A stretch of DNA of 49,747 bases from an uncultured Ruminococcus sp. (GCA_902797885.1 CADBUP010000180.1:1-49747), one strand, 5' to 3'; shown: positions 7,657 through 17,135, counted from the first letter of the stretch. Made by a program: numbers and translations. The notes: generated by a model not told the origin, from the sequence alone.

Positions 7657-8841
7657 TTACATCCCGGACATACCCGACATACCTTGCATGCCCTGCATAC
7701 CTTCCATTTCAAATTCCTGTTCCTGCTCAGCAGCCATTTCCTCTTCGGTCTTGATGAAGTATTCCTCACTGTTCCAGAAATGAACATATATCTGATTTCC
7801 GTCAACCCGAATTGCCTGTTGTTCAAAGGATTCTCCCCATCCGTCTGAGAACTGACCTGTGATGTAATCCTTTAAGTCATCAATCTCACCCTGACTGAGA
7901 GGTTCTGTCATCTTGATTGCAACAACACCCATCATTACATCATTGACTCGTTCAATATCAGGTTTGATGCTGTACACCTTTTTCTGACAAATGTTTTTCT
8001 TGGATAGATATTCCGCAAGACCGCGTTTCTCATTCTGAATATCATCTCTTCTGACTGTATCACAAATTTTATCGAAATATATGCCGCCGTCAATATCGTA
8101 TCTCTCATCTAATTCAACAACTCGGAGCGGAACATAGAGTTTCATTTCGTATATGGCTTTTTGAGAGAATTCCCTGTCAAGCATATTATCAATTGCCATG
8201 CCAACCTGCGGAGCATAAGCCATATACCTTGCATAGTCATATCCTTGTGTGTCAATTAAAAGCCCATCTCCTGATTCGTTAATTATTGCAACACCATGAT
8301 TGCCTTCCGACACTCCGTCATACACTCTTTCGTTGTATTCCTTGAGTACATCCGAATACTCCAGCTTCTTAATTTTTTCAAATTCTTCATTGTCAACGTA
8401 TATGACTTCATCGACATAGAAAGGAGCAATTCCGTTTTGATAGTTATTTTTCATCAGTTCGGCTTGAAGTATAATCGCTGTCCTTTCAGGATAGAGTTCT
8501 TTCTCTCTTTGTATAAGCTGTGCCACATCAACTGCCTTATTGTCGAAATGCAATACAAGGTCTTTTTCTGAAAACATCAGGCCATGCTCATCTTTGGTTG
8601 TGTTTACACCGTTTACATAGCCAATAATGTTTTCTTTTTCAACCTTATCGCCGTTTGAGTCAATGCATATAAATTCGTCAATTCCTTTCTCAGTGAATAC
8701 CGCTATGTCCGTTCCCTTTTTATATACGACATTGTATACTTCGCCGGTCTTGTTATTCACAAATTCTTTCTGCTCTATATCTGCATTGAACTTTTCCTTA
8801 AAACATTTTTGAATTGTATTAAAATGAATCCTTTTATCCAT
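7657..8841 (-). CDS. accessory protein with C-terminal GEGFEQ-type domain and repeated GM tail
   Basis: A 394-residue soluble protein. I do not recognise the N-terminal two thirds; residues around 140-260 contain APFYVDEVIYVD, DTQGYDYARYMAYAP and LYVPLRVVELDERYD blocks. The last 90 residues hold MTEPLSQGEIDDLKDYI, SDGWGESFEQQAI and YVHFWNSEEYFIKTEEE, a domain shared with the ArdA-like protein at 17479-18339. It ends in an extended tail, EMEGMQGMQGMSGMSGM, in which GM-x occurs four to five times. The glycine codons are GGT, GGC and GGG, so the repetition is at the protein level. GGAGGT precedes the ATG. Confidence 0.75.
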   Translation of the reverse strand: MDKRIHFNTIQKCFKEKFNADIEQKEFVNNKTGEVYNVVYKKGTDIAVFTEKGIDEFICIDSNGDKVEKENIIGYVNGVNTTKDEHGLMFSEKDLVLHFDNKAVDVAQLIQREKELYPERTAIILQAELMKNNYQNGIAPFYVDEVIYVDNEEFEKIKKLEYSDVLKEYNERVYDGVSEGNHGVAIINESGDGLLIDTQGYDYARYMAYAPQVGMAIDNMLDREFSQKAIYEMKLYVPLRVVELDERYDIDGGIYFDKICDTVRRDDIQNEKRGLAEYLSKKNICQKKVYSIKPDIERVNDVMMGVVAIKMTEPLSQGEIDDLKDYITGQFSDGWGESFEQQAIRVDGNQIYVHFWNSEEYFIKTEEEMAAEQEQEFEMEGMQGMQGMSGMSGM

Positions 8842-8863
8842 CTTTTAAGTACCTCCGTTTCTT

Positions 8864-9817
8864 TTATTCTCCGATTGGGAGTCTGCCAAACGCATAGAAA
8901 TGGCTTGACCAATAATCTGTATCTATTGATGCATATTTTATGGGATCGCCGCAGTGTAACATCTGCCCTTCACCAACATATATACCGATATGAGTTACAG
9001 GCTCACTTGTTACATAAGTTCTTGTGAAGAATACCAAGTCTCCAGGTTTTGCGTTCGCTCTCGATATAGGCGCACATTGATTGTATATTCCTTGTGCCGT
9101 TGTTCTGGACAGATTGTATACTCCCGAATGTGTATATGCCCAACACACAAAACCTGAACAGTCAAAGCTTGTTGACGGTGACGATCCGCCCCATACATAA
9201 GGGTATCCAATGTATTTTGTTGCTTCGTTCATAAGCCGGGCAAAGGTCGCATCCGAATATGCTTCAGGTGTCGGACCGCTATATGTATTTCCGTCATCTC
9301 CGGCTGTCTGTATTCCGTACCTAAGCACAGAACACAGTTCATCCACCTGCTGTTGTGTGATGTTGTCTGTCATTTTACCTGTTAGTGTTGCAAGTCTTTG
9401 GAGTGCTGTTTGCAGATTGCATTGCGATACAATTTCGTTCCCATCTTCATCTGTTGTTCTTGATACAAAGCATTCCACAAAATCTGCATAGAAGCTATCA
9501 GACAATCTCTTTTCCTCGCCAAAGTACAAGGTATAAAACACTGCATGGATTTGGTCTTTATCAAGAGCACCGCCTGTTGAATCTGCGGCAGCATCAAGTT
9601 TTGAATACCCGTATTTAATGTCATCAATGAATTGCACATAGGCAGACGATGCTGTTGCCGAGCCTGAATCGTCAAAGGAAAAGATATTAAGAAATGCGGC
9701 TACTATTCCGACTATCATCAGAATAATGCCGCATATTACCGAACCTATTACAATCCATGTTCGCTTATCCGTTGCCAATGTTATCGCCGCTTTTACGACT
9801 GCAGGACTTACCGCCAT
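8864..9817 (-). CDS. NlpC/P60 peptidoglycan hydrolase of the transfer apparatus
   Basis: Cell-wall endopeptidase of 317 residues that would open peptidoglycan for the conjugation channel, as CwlT-type proteins do. It has an N-terminal membrane anchor (about 20-45), an alpha-helical middle region (60-170) in place of a recognisable lysozyme domain, and an NlpC/P60 domain at about 190-317. The catalytic Cys220 is in DCSGF, His276 in THIGIYVG and the third polar residue His288 in MLHCGDP. The gene lies directly downstream of the VirB4 block. AGGAGGG precedes the ATG. It has no Met-rich tail, as expected for an exported machine part. Confidence 0.9.
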   Translation of the reverse strand: MAVSPAVVKAAITLATDKRTWIVIGSVICGIILMIVGIVAAFLNIFSFDDSGSATASSAYVQFIDDIKYGYSKLDAAADSTGGALDKDQIHAVFYTLYFGEEKRLSDSFYADFVECFVSRTTDEDGNEIVSQCNLQTALQRLATLTGKMTDNITQQQVDELCSVLRYGIQTAGDDGNTYSGPTPEAYSDATFARLMNEATKYIGYPYVWGGSSPSTSFDCSGFVCWAYTHSGVYNLSRTTAQGIYNQCAPISRANAKPGDLVFFTRTYVTSEPVTHIGIYVGEGQMLHCGDPIKYASIDTDYWSSHFYAFGRLPIGE

Positions 9818-9851
9818 TTTTCAACCCTCCTCTCGCTATATGTTCCTGTAT

Positions 9852-10907
9852 TTAACCGAGAGTCATTCCTTGTTCGGTTTCTATATCCATCTCGAATTCT
9901 TGTGCCATGTTGTCTGCTTCCGCTTCGGTCATACCCAGCTTTTCAATTAAGGTTTCCCTTAAATTCTCTGTTCCTGAAAGCTCTGTAATGTATGAAACTG
10001 AACGGGCGAGTAATTCATTCGCTCTGTCAAACTCGGCTTCCCTTCTTTGTAATTCATAGAATGAAATGGATTCGTCCATCAGCTTATTGATTCCTTCCTC
10101 GATAGATTCAACCGTAGTATCATCATACTCATAGCCGAGCATCATATTAAACTCACCCAAACCATTCTTGTATTCGACATCGGTTTTAACAAACACTTCG
10201 CAGTATATTTCTTCAGGTGCATCCCTGGCATCAATTGCTTTTTTATAGTCCGGCGATACAACGATTCTGTATTCACCGTAATCATATACACCTTCTGCAT
10301 AGGCTACCTCTTCTTGCGGATCATCCGTCTGTGCAAATAAAACTTCGTTGCAATCCATACATTCGACACTGAAACTGTACCCATCTTCAGCCTCATATTT
10401 CGCATATTCGATTTTGTGTCCGACATGGTCTTTCAACTTGCCTGTTTCATCTTCTGTATGTATCACAAGGTCATCCCAAGTGTTTCTAATCTGATACTCT
10501 GTTTCAGACACCTTTTCGCATACAAGATTGATTTCATCTGCTTCTTCCATTGCCCTGCGGATAAATTCATCTTTACAAGTATGACCTGTTTGTTTAATAC
10601 AGGCTTCTTCAATAAGCGTTTGTATCATATTTATTTCGGCTTGTGTCGGCTGATATACTCTCCATACATTTGAGTCACTTGATGATACGACATAGTCAAC
10701 CCTGAACTGATTGTCACAAGGATTATATTTAGCATATAGATTTACCCAAACTCCATCACTATCTTTTAAGTTCAATCCGAATTTTTTGTCAACATCAAAA
10801 AATGTTTCTATACATGCATCCACAAAATACGGAACTTCACCGAAATCCAATTCTTCCTGAATTTTCAAATCACTCTTTTCGAGAGTTAAATATATATCAT
10901 TCTTCAT
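9852..10907 (-). CDS. tailed accessory protein of unknown function, 351 aa
   Basis: An acidic 351-residue protein between virB4 and the NlpC hydrolase. It contains a segment similar in style to polyvalent-protein domains (VPYFVDACIETFFDVDKKF, then VNLYAKYNPCDNQFRVDYVV, with PTQAEINMIQTLIEEAC) and a C-terminal helical region (FDRANELLARSVSYI ... TEAEADNMAQEFEM). It ends IETEQGMTLG, a variant of the shared tail with Leu in place of the second Met. There is no signal peptide or membrane helix. AGGAGG lies 6 nt before the ATG. The function is unknown. Confidence 0.65.
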   Translation of the reverse strand: MKNDIYLTLEKSDLKIQEELDFGEVPYFVDACIETFFDVDKKFGLNLKDSDGVWVNLYAKYNPCDNQFRVDYVVSSSDSNVWRVYQPTQAEINMIQTLIEEACIKQTGHTCKDEFIRRAMEEADEINLVCEKVSETEYQIRNTWDDLVIHTEDETGKLKDHVGHKIEYAKYEAEDGYSFSVECMDCNEVLFAQTDDPQEEVAYAEGVYDYGEYRIVVSPDYKKAIDARDAPEEIYCEVFVKTDVEYKNGLGEFNMMLGYEYDDTTVESIEEGINKLMDESISFYELQRREAEFDRANELLARSVSYITELSGTENLRETLIEKLGMTEAEADNMAQEFEMDIETEQGMTLG

Positions 10908-12743
10908 TTATCTTCCTCCTGCTGTACCAAACAACTTTTCTTTGTAGCTCGGCGCCGTTACCATCAGGTTATATCTTTCATTACCGCACTTATACAGACA
11001 TACACCTCTTTGCGGATACCTGATAAGATTGTATTCACTCTCGTCAAGCTGCAAGGTGTCCATATAGAATTTAGCATCGATATTACCTGCATTAAATAAA
11101 AACGAGTGCGTTGGGATTGAGAACAGCGGTTTTGTGTATTCCGCAATTCCCGGTAAGTTGTAGTCCTCGAGGTTCTGTGATGCTAAAACCACCGCCGATT
11201 CTTTCTTACGCACACGCTTTGAGAAGTTTCTGATATACTCTACTGCTGTTATATTTGATAAAAAGAGATAAAACTCATCAATCGCCGCCACAGTATTTCC
11301 GTTTGTTAAAAGCTGATTTGACATATATGACAGGACATTGAACAGGAGTGCATTTTTGATATTCTTGCTCGCTTCCAACAATCCCTTTACACCGAATACA
11401 ACAAACCTGTCACTCTTGATATTGGTATGACCATTAAAGAATTTGCTTTCCGCACCTATACACATAGAGTGAATTCCCAGGAGTATCTCTTGTAATAAAT
11501 TCTCGGTATATATTGGCTTTTTTGCAATATCATAGTTCTGGTATTCCTTCTCAATGAAGTGATATAGGTCGCTCATCTTGGGATAGTCTGTCGGCTGCAG
11601 TTTTGAAAAGTCAGCATTGTCACTGATTCTCCATTCCTTATATAATTTTTCAAGCATGATTTCAAGCGTATCAATATGCGAATCTGTAAAATCCTTGTAT
11701 GATGCAAAGAAATCACGAAGGAATGATATATGTTGACTCAGCTTGGTCTTCTTCTTAAATGTTTCGATATTGGCATCGTCATCATATTTATCATCACTAT
11801 CGCTCCACAGCTTTGGCTCTAACGGATTTATCATATACTCGCCTGACATTAAATCTACGAAGTATCCGTCAAGGTTGTTGCACAGTTCCTCGTATTCATG
11901 CTCCGGATCAAGGCATATTACATTCTTGCCCGATTCAAGCATGTTGATCAAAAGCAGTTTCAAAAGATATGATTTACCCTGACCGGAGTTACCCAATATG
12001 AGAATGTTGCTGTTCGTTTTATCCTCTGCTCGTTTATTAAAATCCACAATGATATTACTGCCGTATTTATCTCTTCCCAGATAGAAACCGTTGGCATCTG
12101 TTTTGCCTGAATAGTTGAAGGGATAAAGATTCGCAACGCTTGACGCCGGGAGCACTCTTTCGAATTGGTCACCGAATGCATTGTATCCGCTTGGCATAAC
12201 AGAAATAAAGCCCTGTTGCTGTCTGAGCATCAGTCTGTCTACGTTCAGCTTTGAACGGATGAGTTCTGTCAGCACCTCTGTCTGTATTTCCTTTAGCTTA
12301 TCGCTTTCGTTTGCCATAAGTTCTATGTACACTGCTGTATGAATAAGCGGTTCCCTGTTTCGGTGCATTGTGGTTACAAGGTTGGTTACATCCTGCAGGT
12401 TACCTTCCGCAACTACCGTTTCCTGTAGATCATTAGTGCTTGTCTGCTTCATCCTGTTTTTATTAGCCGCATTGGATATTATCTTTCGCTCCTCTGCGGC
12501 ACTTACATGCCTTGTGTAGATCTTGAGTGTTACTCCGTCTTTTTCTCCCAAGTGCTTTAAGATTGCCTGTTCTTCTGTGGTTGTGGGATATTCTCTTAAT
12601 GCCCACACACTTCTGTATGTGTTACCGCATATAAAGTAATCCGGGAAGAACTTTATCACCGATGGCGCAATCATATCTATAAAAGACTTGATTTTCACAT
12701 TTTCCGTAAATTTTTGTTGTTTCTTCTTTGCCAATTTACTCAT
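10908..12743 (-). CDS. virB4: VirB4-type conjugation ATPase
   Basis: Main energy-providing ATPase of the type IV secretion channel, 611 residues. Walker A GNSGQGKS is at 251-258 and Walker B AAIDEFYLF at about 486-494. The N-terminal half (IAPSVIKFFPDYFICGNTYR, then VWALREYPTT, and RQQQGFISVMPSGYNAF) matches the VirB4 of clostridial elements, which is typically about this short. The 195-residue gene just upstream may supply part of the usual N-terminal region. The ATG lies only one base behind AAGGAGG, so a TTG at codon 4 (12734) with 10-nt spacing is an alternative start. It abuts the downstream gene without a gap. Confidence 0.95.
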   Translation of the reverse strand: MSKLAKKKQQKFTENVKIKSFIDMIAPSVIKFFPDYFICGNTYRSVWALREYPTTTEEQAILKHLGEKDGVTLKIYTRHVSAAEERKIISNAANKNRMKQTSTNDLQETVVAEGNLQDVTNLVTTMHRNREPLIHTAVYIELMANESDKLKEIQTEVLTELIRSKLNVDRLMLRQQQGFISVMPSGYNAFGDQFERVLPASSVANLYPFNYSGKTDANGFYLGRDKYGSNIIVDFNKRAEDKTNSNILILGNSGQGKSYLLKLLLINMLESGKNVICLDPEHEYEELCNNLDGYFVDLMSGEYMINPLEPKLWSDSDDKYDDDANIETFKKKTKLSQHISFLRDFFASYKDFTDSHIDTLEIMLEKLYKEWRISDNADFSKLQPTDYPKMSDLYHFIEKEYQNYDIAKKPIYTENLLQEILLGIHSMCIGAESKFFNGHTNIKSDRFVVFGVKGLLEASKNIKNALLFNVLSYMSNQLLTNGNTVAAIDEFYLFLSNITAVEYIRNFSKRVRKKESAVVLASQNLEDYNLPGIAEYTKPLFSIPTHSFLFNAGNIDAKFYMDTLQLDESEYNLIRYPQRGVCLYKCGNERYNLMVTAPSYKEKLFGTAGGR

Positions 12744-12749
12744 GCCTCC

Positions 12750-13337
12750 TTAGTCGCCTAATATTACCCATCTGTCTCCGTCATGGTCTTCAAAACTCTC
12801 CTGTGTTACATTCTGCTCGAAGTACACTGCCACAATTCTTTGGATATCCTCATGCGTTGAACGCTTGATTGCAAAGCCTTGTTCTCTGAGAGTCTTTTCA
12901 ATTCTGTTCAGATATGGCATTATCTCTTTCTCGTCCTGATTCCTGAGCCTTACCACAATTGCAAATTCTCTTGCGGTTGCCGTCTGAACCTGAATGTTGT
13001 CAAGATGTGTCATATCCTTTTCAAGAAGCTGTCTTATGATGTAGTTTGTCTCCTCATCCATACGCTTCTTTAAGTATCTTTTGTTTCCGTCAAAATTCTC
13101 ACGGCTGTTATATGCACACATTTCAATCTCTGCCATACCTTTCAGTACAGTCATCAGGGCATATACCCTTGCTCTGATACTCTCATCGGATAAAACAGAA
13201 ATATTTGACGGTTTCACAAGAAAGTACACTAATTCTCCGTTGTTGTATGTCACCAGAGAAAAGTCTGATATATCTTTTATTCCAATCAACTTTCGTGTTG
13301 ATGCTTTCTGCTTCTCCTCTTTACGCTTTTTGCTCAT
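12750..13337 (-). CDS. VirB4-associated conserved protein, 195 aa
   Basis: The protein begins SKKRKEEKQKASTRKLIGIK and continues with a region (FSLVTYNNGELVYFLVKPSN, VYALMTVLKGMAEIEMCAYN, then REFAIVVRLRNQDEKEIMPY) that resembles the N-terminal domain of VirB4/TrbE proteins. It lies between PrgI and VirB4, where this domain would be if VirB4 were one chain. I infer a channel component working with VirB4. The start was set at an ATG 7 nt behind GGAGG, giving a 17-bp overlap with the PrgI gene. There are no membrane helices and no Met-rich tail. Confidence 0.75.
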   Translation of the reverse strand: MSKKRKEEKQKASTRKLIGIKDISDFSLVTYNNGELVYFLVKPSNISVLSDESIRARVYALMTVLKGMAEIEMCAYNSRENFDGNKRYLKKRMDEETNYIIRQLLEKDMTHLDNIQVQTATAREFAIVVRLRNQDEKEIMPYLNRIEKTLREQGFAIKRSTHEDIQRIVAVYFEQNVTQESFEDHDGDRWVILGD

Positions 13338-13593
13338 CATCCAACCTCCATTCATAAAATTGTTGCTTGGCAAAGTATGTCCAAGCATTCTGTATAAACA
13401 TCATGATTGATGTGTCATCAACTCTTATTGTCAAAAATGCATATCCTGCAGTTGCAGCCAAAGGAAGCATAAACCCCGTCTGAGTCAATGCAAGTATTGA
13501 TATAATGGCACATACTGCGATTATACCTATATCTTTAAGTTCCCACATCCACATCACTGCTTTGGATTTTAAATTATCGGGATATATATACAT
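13321..13593 (-). CDS. PrgI-family membrane protein (VirB3-like)
   Basis: A 90-residue protein with two hydrophobic helices (about 22-38 and 41-57) and the family's C-terminal amphipathic segment (FIQNAWTYFAKQQFYEW). PrgI proteins occupy the VirB3 position in Gram-positive type IV secretion systems and sit in the membrane with VirB4. The gene order TrbL-PrgI-VirB4 supports this. The ATG is 10 nt after AGGAGG and the 3' end overlaps the next gene. Confidence 0.85.
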   Translation of the reverse strand: MYIYPDNLKSKAVMWMWELKDIGIIAVCAIISILALTQTGFMLPLAATAGYAFLTIRVDDTSIMMFIQNAWTYFAKQQFYEWRLDDEQKA

Positions 13594-13606
13594 TGTTTAG
13601 CTCCTC

Positions 13607-14440
13607 CTATTTCGCAGCAAATTTTCTCACTGCCTGTACTGTTCTTACCGCTGCCTGACCTGCATAGTATGTACTCATGATGTTCACTCTTGCCGATGTA
13701 TCAAGACCGAATCTGTCTGCTATTCTCGGCACTTCATTTGCCGCAAGCATAACTCCAAGTCCTAACAGTGGGTGGTCGCCAAATGTAAGAAGACCTGCAA
13801 ACAAGAGAGAATTTTGCAGAAATGCTGTAACGCACACTGCTATTACTTGCTTGCACCAATCCACGAACCCGTCCTGATGTCCTCTTGTGAGTCCGAAGAT
13901 ATATAGCGAACCTACTGCTATATTGGTGAGCATGATACCGCCGCGCTTGATGTTTGCAAAGAACACCTTTATTACTGCATAGCCAAGCGCAATAACCGTG
14001 AATAAGTTAAAAGGATTTATGTCTGCTGAAAAAGCAGTTAATTGTTGCAAGGACAATTCGGATAAGTCGGTTAAAGAACCGCTATACAAGCCACTCATTG
14101 CAACACCCAAACTGTTCTGCACCTCTACTGCCAATTTGTATAATTCTATAGGCACTATGGTAAACAGATTTACCGCCATAAATCCTTTGATTGCACCTAA
14201 AGCTGCGTCTTTTATATTTCCCTGACCGTTCTGCCAGCCTATTGCCACATCAAATACTGCAACAACCAACGCTATGACATACATCGCCCAGCCGAACAGC
14301 CGAAAGAATTCTACTACAGCCTGAATCCATGAAAGTTCAAAGATCTCCACACCCATTCCGCTTAAATATGTGAAAAAAGTCTGGATAAACTCCATGACCT
14401 TTCCGTATATCCAATCCAAAAACCAGTCAAATACAAACAA
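13607..14440 (-). CDS. TrbL/VirB6-like polytopic channel protein
   Basis: A 277-residue integral membrane protein with several hydrophobic stretches (about 40-66, 85-105, 143-165, 170-186 and 197-220). Its size and position immediately before PrgI and VirB4 are those of the TrbL/VirB6-like channel subunit of clostridial conjugation systems (DUF6045-like). The C-terminus is basic (TVQAVRKFAAK). A short SD (AAGG) precedes the ATG. It carries no Met-rich tail. Confidence 0.85.
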   Translation of the reverse strand: MFVFDWFLDWIYGKVMEFIQTFFTYLSGMGVEIFELSWIQAVVEFFRLFGWAMYVIALVVAVFDVAIGWQNGQGNIKDAALGAIKGFMAVNLFTIVPIELYKLAVEVQNSLGVAMSGLYSGSLTDLSELSLQQLTAFSADINPFNLFTVIALGYAVIKVFFANIKRGGIMLTNIAVGSLYIFGLTRGHQDGFVDWCKQVIAVCVTAFLQNSLLFAGLLTFGDHPLLGLGVMLAANEVPRIADRFGLDTSARVNIMSTYYAGQAAVRTVQAVRKFAAK

Positions 14441-14459
14441 ACTTTACCACCTTGCCTTT

Positions 14460-14900
14460 CTATGTCATACTCATACCCTCATCTATACCCATATAAAAAT
14501 CCTGATATACCGATACAAAGTCTTCCACTGAGTCTCTGAGTTCCTTCATATCTTGCGGTGTCGGATGATATACATACCAATCAAGCTTGTCTCCGCTATG
14601 CCAAAGATGCGGCGAAACACCTTCTTTGAAGTTTGGATTTGTTGTATGTTTCTTGCCCCATAACTCTTCAAACCGAATCACATTGCTATCTACGACTCCT
14701 TCGTTTCGTTTAATAACTTCCAACTTCAAAGCAGAATAATGATTCGAAATGTCTCTTGATATATACTGTGCTTTTAACCTTAACTCATCATCAATCTTCC
14801 CATAAAATGCTCTGCCCACATATTTCATACTGCCTTCTTCAAAGCATCCCATATCATCAAATATTCGCCTCAGTTCATTTTCAAATGTCGTTCCTTTCAT
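14460..14900 (-). CDS. tailed accessory protein of unknown function, 146 aa
   Basis: A soluble 146-residue protein set between two channel genes (DUF3852 and TrbL). It is predicted alpha/beta with a conserved-looking GDKLDWYVYHPTPQDMKELR segment. I do not recognise a family. It ends YMGIDEGMSMT, a clear instance of the shared tail. Its placement in the middle of the channel genes, while being soluble and tailed, suggests that the tailed genes are distributed along the operon and are not one inserted block. Confidence 0.7.
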   Translation of the reverse strand: MKGTTFENELRRIFDDMGCFEEGSMKYVGRAFYGKIDDELRLKAQYISRDISNHYSALKLEVIKRNEGVVDSNVIRFEELWGKKHTTNPNFKEGVSPHLWHSGDKLDWYVYHPTPQDMKELRDSVEDFVSVYQDFYMGIDEGMSMT

Positions 14901-14927
14901 TTTTCAGTTCACCTCCGTTTTTTGAAT

Positions 14928-14954
14928 ATGGCTGTGCTTTTCAGGCACAGCCAT
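14928..14954 (-). other. intercistronic 10-bp stem-loop after the DUF3852 gene
   Basis: ATGGCTGTGC and GCACAGCCAT pair perfectly around a 7-nt loop directly downstream of the DUF3852 gene. On the coding strand it is followed by ATTCAAAAAAC, not by U, so it is not a standard terminator. It could stabilise or process the upstream mRNA segment. Confidence 0.55.
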
Positions 14955-14966
14955 CGTATACACAAA

Positions 14967-15299
14967 TTACATTCCAAGGATTCCCCAGAGATATGTCGGT
15001 GCAGTCAAAACGAATACAAGGCAGGCAAACAAAATCGCCGGAGCTGTCCACTCAAACTGTCCGCTTTTTCTGTAATCGAAATATGCACTGCCGAGTTTTA
15101 CAAAGAAGAATACGGCAAGGATTAAATCAAGCACAGGGAACACAACATTGTTTACCACTGTCTTAATCTGACCTCTTGCCGTTGTCCATGTGCTTTCAAC
15201 TGCCGATGCAACATCTCCGTCCGCAAATACCGGAACTGCAAACATTGCCACAACTGCCATAACTACCAATGCTAAAATAACAATTCTTTTGATTTTCAT
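14967..15299 (-). CDS. DUF3852 (VirB2-like) small membrane protein
   Basis: A 110-residue protein with a signal peptide (MKIKRIVILALVVMAVVAMF, cleaved near VFADGD) and two hydrophobic helices separated by a short polar loop (KLGSAYFDYRKSGQFEW). This is the DUF3852 layout, which resembles VirB2-type pilins and is regular in clostridial conjugation loci. The start is the ATG 10 nt behind GGAGG; an ATG three codons earlier is only 1 nt from the SD. The end, LWGILGM, follows a membrane helix and is not counted as the shared tail. A strong stem-loop follows the stop. Confidence 0.8.
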   Translation of the reverse strand: MKIKRIVILALVVMAVVAMFAVPVFADGDVASAVESTWTTARGQIKTVVNNVVFPVLDLILAVFFFVKLGSAYFDYRKSGQFEWTAPAILFACLVFVLTAPTYLWGILGM

Positions 15300-15318
15300 A
15301 AACTTCATTCCTCCAAAT

Positions 15319-17097
15319 TTAATATTTTTTAGGTGCTATATGCCAATCAGAGAACAGATTACCCTCTATATCTATTTCGGCACTCTTGTTGACTTTCAGC
15401 ATTCCTGCCGGAGTCCATGCGTCAAATACTTCCGTACATGTCCTGTATGCTCCATCGGGATACCATATCGGCGTGAAGTGCGCTCTTGACAGATATGTTG
15501 AAAATCTGTTTTCTTTGAATTTAAATGCTGACCTATATGTACTTACATTTCGGTCAAGCACTCTGAAATATGTTTCATAACCGAACTCGGGGAAGTACAT
15601 TACACTGTTCTGTGCCTGTGTGTATGCACTTTGAGGCGCTGTTGTCACAATCTGTGCATTCAAGTCGGTTTTAAATCCATATCCCGATTTCATCTTGCTG
15701 ACTGAGGTTGTGGGAACTTTCGAATCGGGTGATATGCTTTGTGCTATATCAAGCCTTGCTTCATACATGTTATATGTAAAGTCATACCAACCTTCATCTA
15801 CCCACTGTCCGTTGTCAACCCATGAGGTTCCTGTCCATTCCCAATCTGATGTCCATACCCAATATTCATGCCATGAGGCTGACCAAACTCCCCAAGACAA
15901 GTTATTTGATTCATAACCTATGGGCAGAGGTGATTCTGTAAATGCATCATTTCGATCATTTGCTTTGGGATCAGGCGGTTCGCAATCTCTGACTTCTTCG
16001 ATTGTTGCGTTTATGGTCTGTGTTCTGCCGCCTACGGTAACTCGTATGATTATCGTTTGCGGAGTTGACGGTGTGTGCCATTTTATCCATACAAGCTGTG
16101 ATTCACTTTCGGGGATTACAATATTTCTTACGACATAATTGTTTCCTCCGACTACGAATCTCGCTGTTAATGGATTATCAGGATTATATTCCCTGTCTGC
16201 ATACACACGCACCGATGTAATTACATCGGTATCTGTGCGATATACATATCGTCCGGGGCTTCCTGCATTTCCTGCACCGAATAACCAACCAAACCCAAAC
16301 ATTCCACCACCGCCGTCATCAGGCTCGGGGAATTCCATTTCGGTTATAATTTCTTCCTCTGTAAATTTTACAATACCGATTCCGAGATAATTTATAATCG
16401 TGTCATTGGACACTGCTTTGGACCGATTTCCGTTCCATGCAGCATAACCCAAATCAGGTCGCTCCAAAAACATGGAAAGCGGCAGATTCTTATGTGTCAG
16501 GCTGACCATCTTTGACCTGAGTCCGCCGCTTAATATTTGGTCGCACATTGCCGCCTGATGTGCGGACATAGCGAAATAGTTGCCGTTAAACAAAAAATAT
16601 GCCACAGGCTCAATAAGGATTTTGTAATCTCCGCTTATTAAGGTGGCATATTCTATTCCTGTTTGATTTGCTACAAGCTGTACTGCATATTCACTGCAAA
16701 AATACCGCTTAATTTCGTCTATACTCGCTTGTCTGCTTCCTGTTGATATTATTTGCGGGATTGCCAGAGTCGGTCTTACAACCCTGTAATTTCCTGCCTG
16801 TGGGGTGAGGGATAATCCGCTTCGGTATGCCAGTTTACTGTATATTCCGAAGTTGTTTACATTATCTCTCAGTGCAAAGTCTGCCATATCGAAAGAACTT
16901 GAAACCTGTGAACCATCAGTTGTCCTGATTACAGTTACTCGTACACCTTCCTCACCCGGTATCCATTTGTTTGTCGAGGTGCCGCTTCCCATTCCACCAC
17001 CGCCGCCATCTACATTTCCGTCACCAACCGCATATGCGCTCATGCCTCCCGATATGCAAATGACAAGCATACAAAAAAATGCGATTATCCTTTTCAT
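15319..17097 (-). CDS. secreted surface protein of the transfer region, 592 aa
   Basis: Exported protein with a Sec signal peptide (basic start, then IIAFFCMLVICISGGMSAYA). The mature protein has a Gly-rich start, Trp-rich repeats near 410-450 (WSASWHEYWVWTSDWEW), and a Gly-rich segment with DDGGGGMFGFGWLFGAG near the middle. I see no transmembrane anchor at the C-terminus, no LPXTG and no catalytic motif, and I do not recognise the family. Its position beside DUF3852 suggests it belongs to the extracellular part of the mating apparatus. The start was set at the ATG 10 nt behind GGAGG. Confidence 0.75.
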   Translation of the reverse strand: MKRIIAFFCMLVICISGGMSAYAVGDGNVDGGGGGMGSGTSTNKWIPGEEGVRVTVIRTTDGSQVSSSFDMADFALRDNVNNFGIYSKLAYRSGLSLTPQAGNYRVVRPTLAIPQIISTGSRQASIDEIKRYFCSEYAVQLVANQTGIEYATLISGDYKILIEPVAYFLFNGNYFAMSAHQAAMCDQILSGGLRSKMVSLTHKNLPLSMFLERPDLGYAAWNGNRSKAVSNDTIINYLGIGIVKFTEEEIITEMEFPEPDDGGGGMFGFGWLFGAGNAGSPGRYVYRTDTDVITSVRVYADREYNPDNPLTARFVVGGNNYVVRNIVIPESESQLVWIKWHTPSTPQTIIIRVTVGGRTQTINATIEEVRDCEPPDPKANDRNDAFTESPLPIGYESNNLSWGVWSASWHEYWVWTSDWEWTGTSWVDNGQWVDEGWYDFTYNMYEARLDIAQSISPDSKVPTTSVSKMKSGYGFKTDLNAQIVTTAPQSAYTQAQNSVMYFPEFGYETYFRVLDRNVSTYRSAFKFKENRFSTYLSRAHFTPIWYPDGAYRTCTEVFDAWTPAGMLKVNKSAEIDIEGNLFSDWHIAPKKY

Positions 17098-17135
17098 TGG
17101 ATAATTTCCTCCTTTCATTTTCTCATTTCCACATC

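Noticed and set aside
12750-13337. VirB4 split by a frameshift into two genes
   Set aside because: The downstream VirB4 has its own SD, and its length fits the short VirB4 of clostridial elements. The upstream product has its own start and stop, so it looks like a normal separate gene.
14967-14990. Counting the DUF3852 ending GILGM or the TadC ending LGVMF as tails
   Set aside because: Both directly continue hydrophobic membrane helices, without the acidic/Gln-rich stretch.
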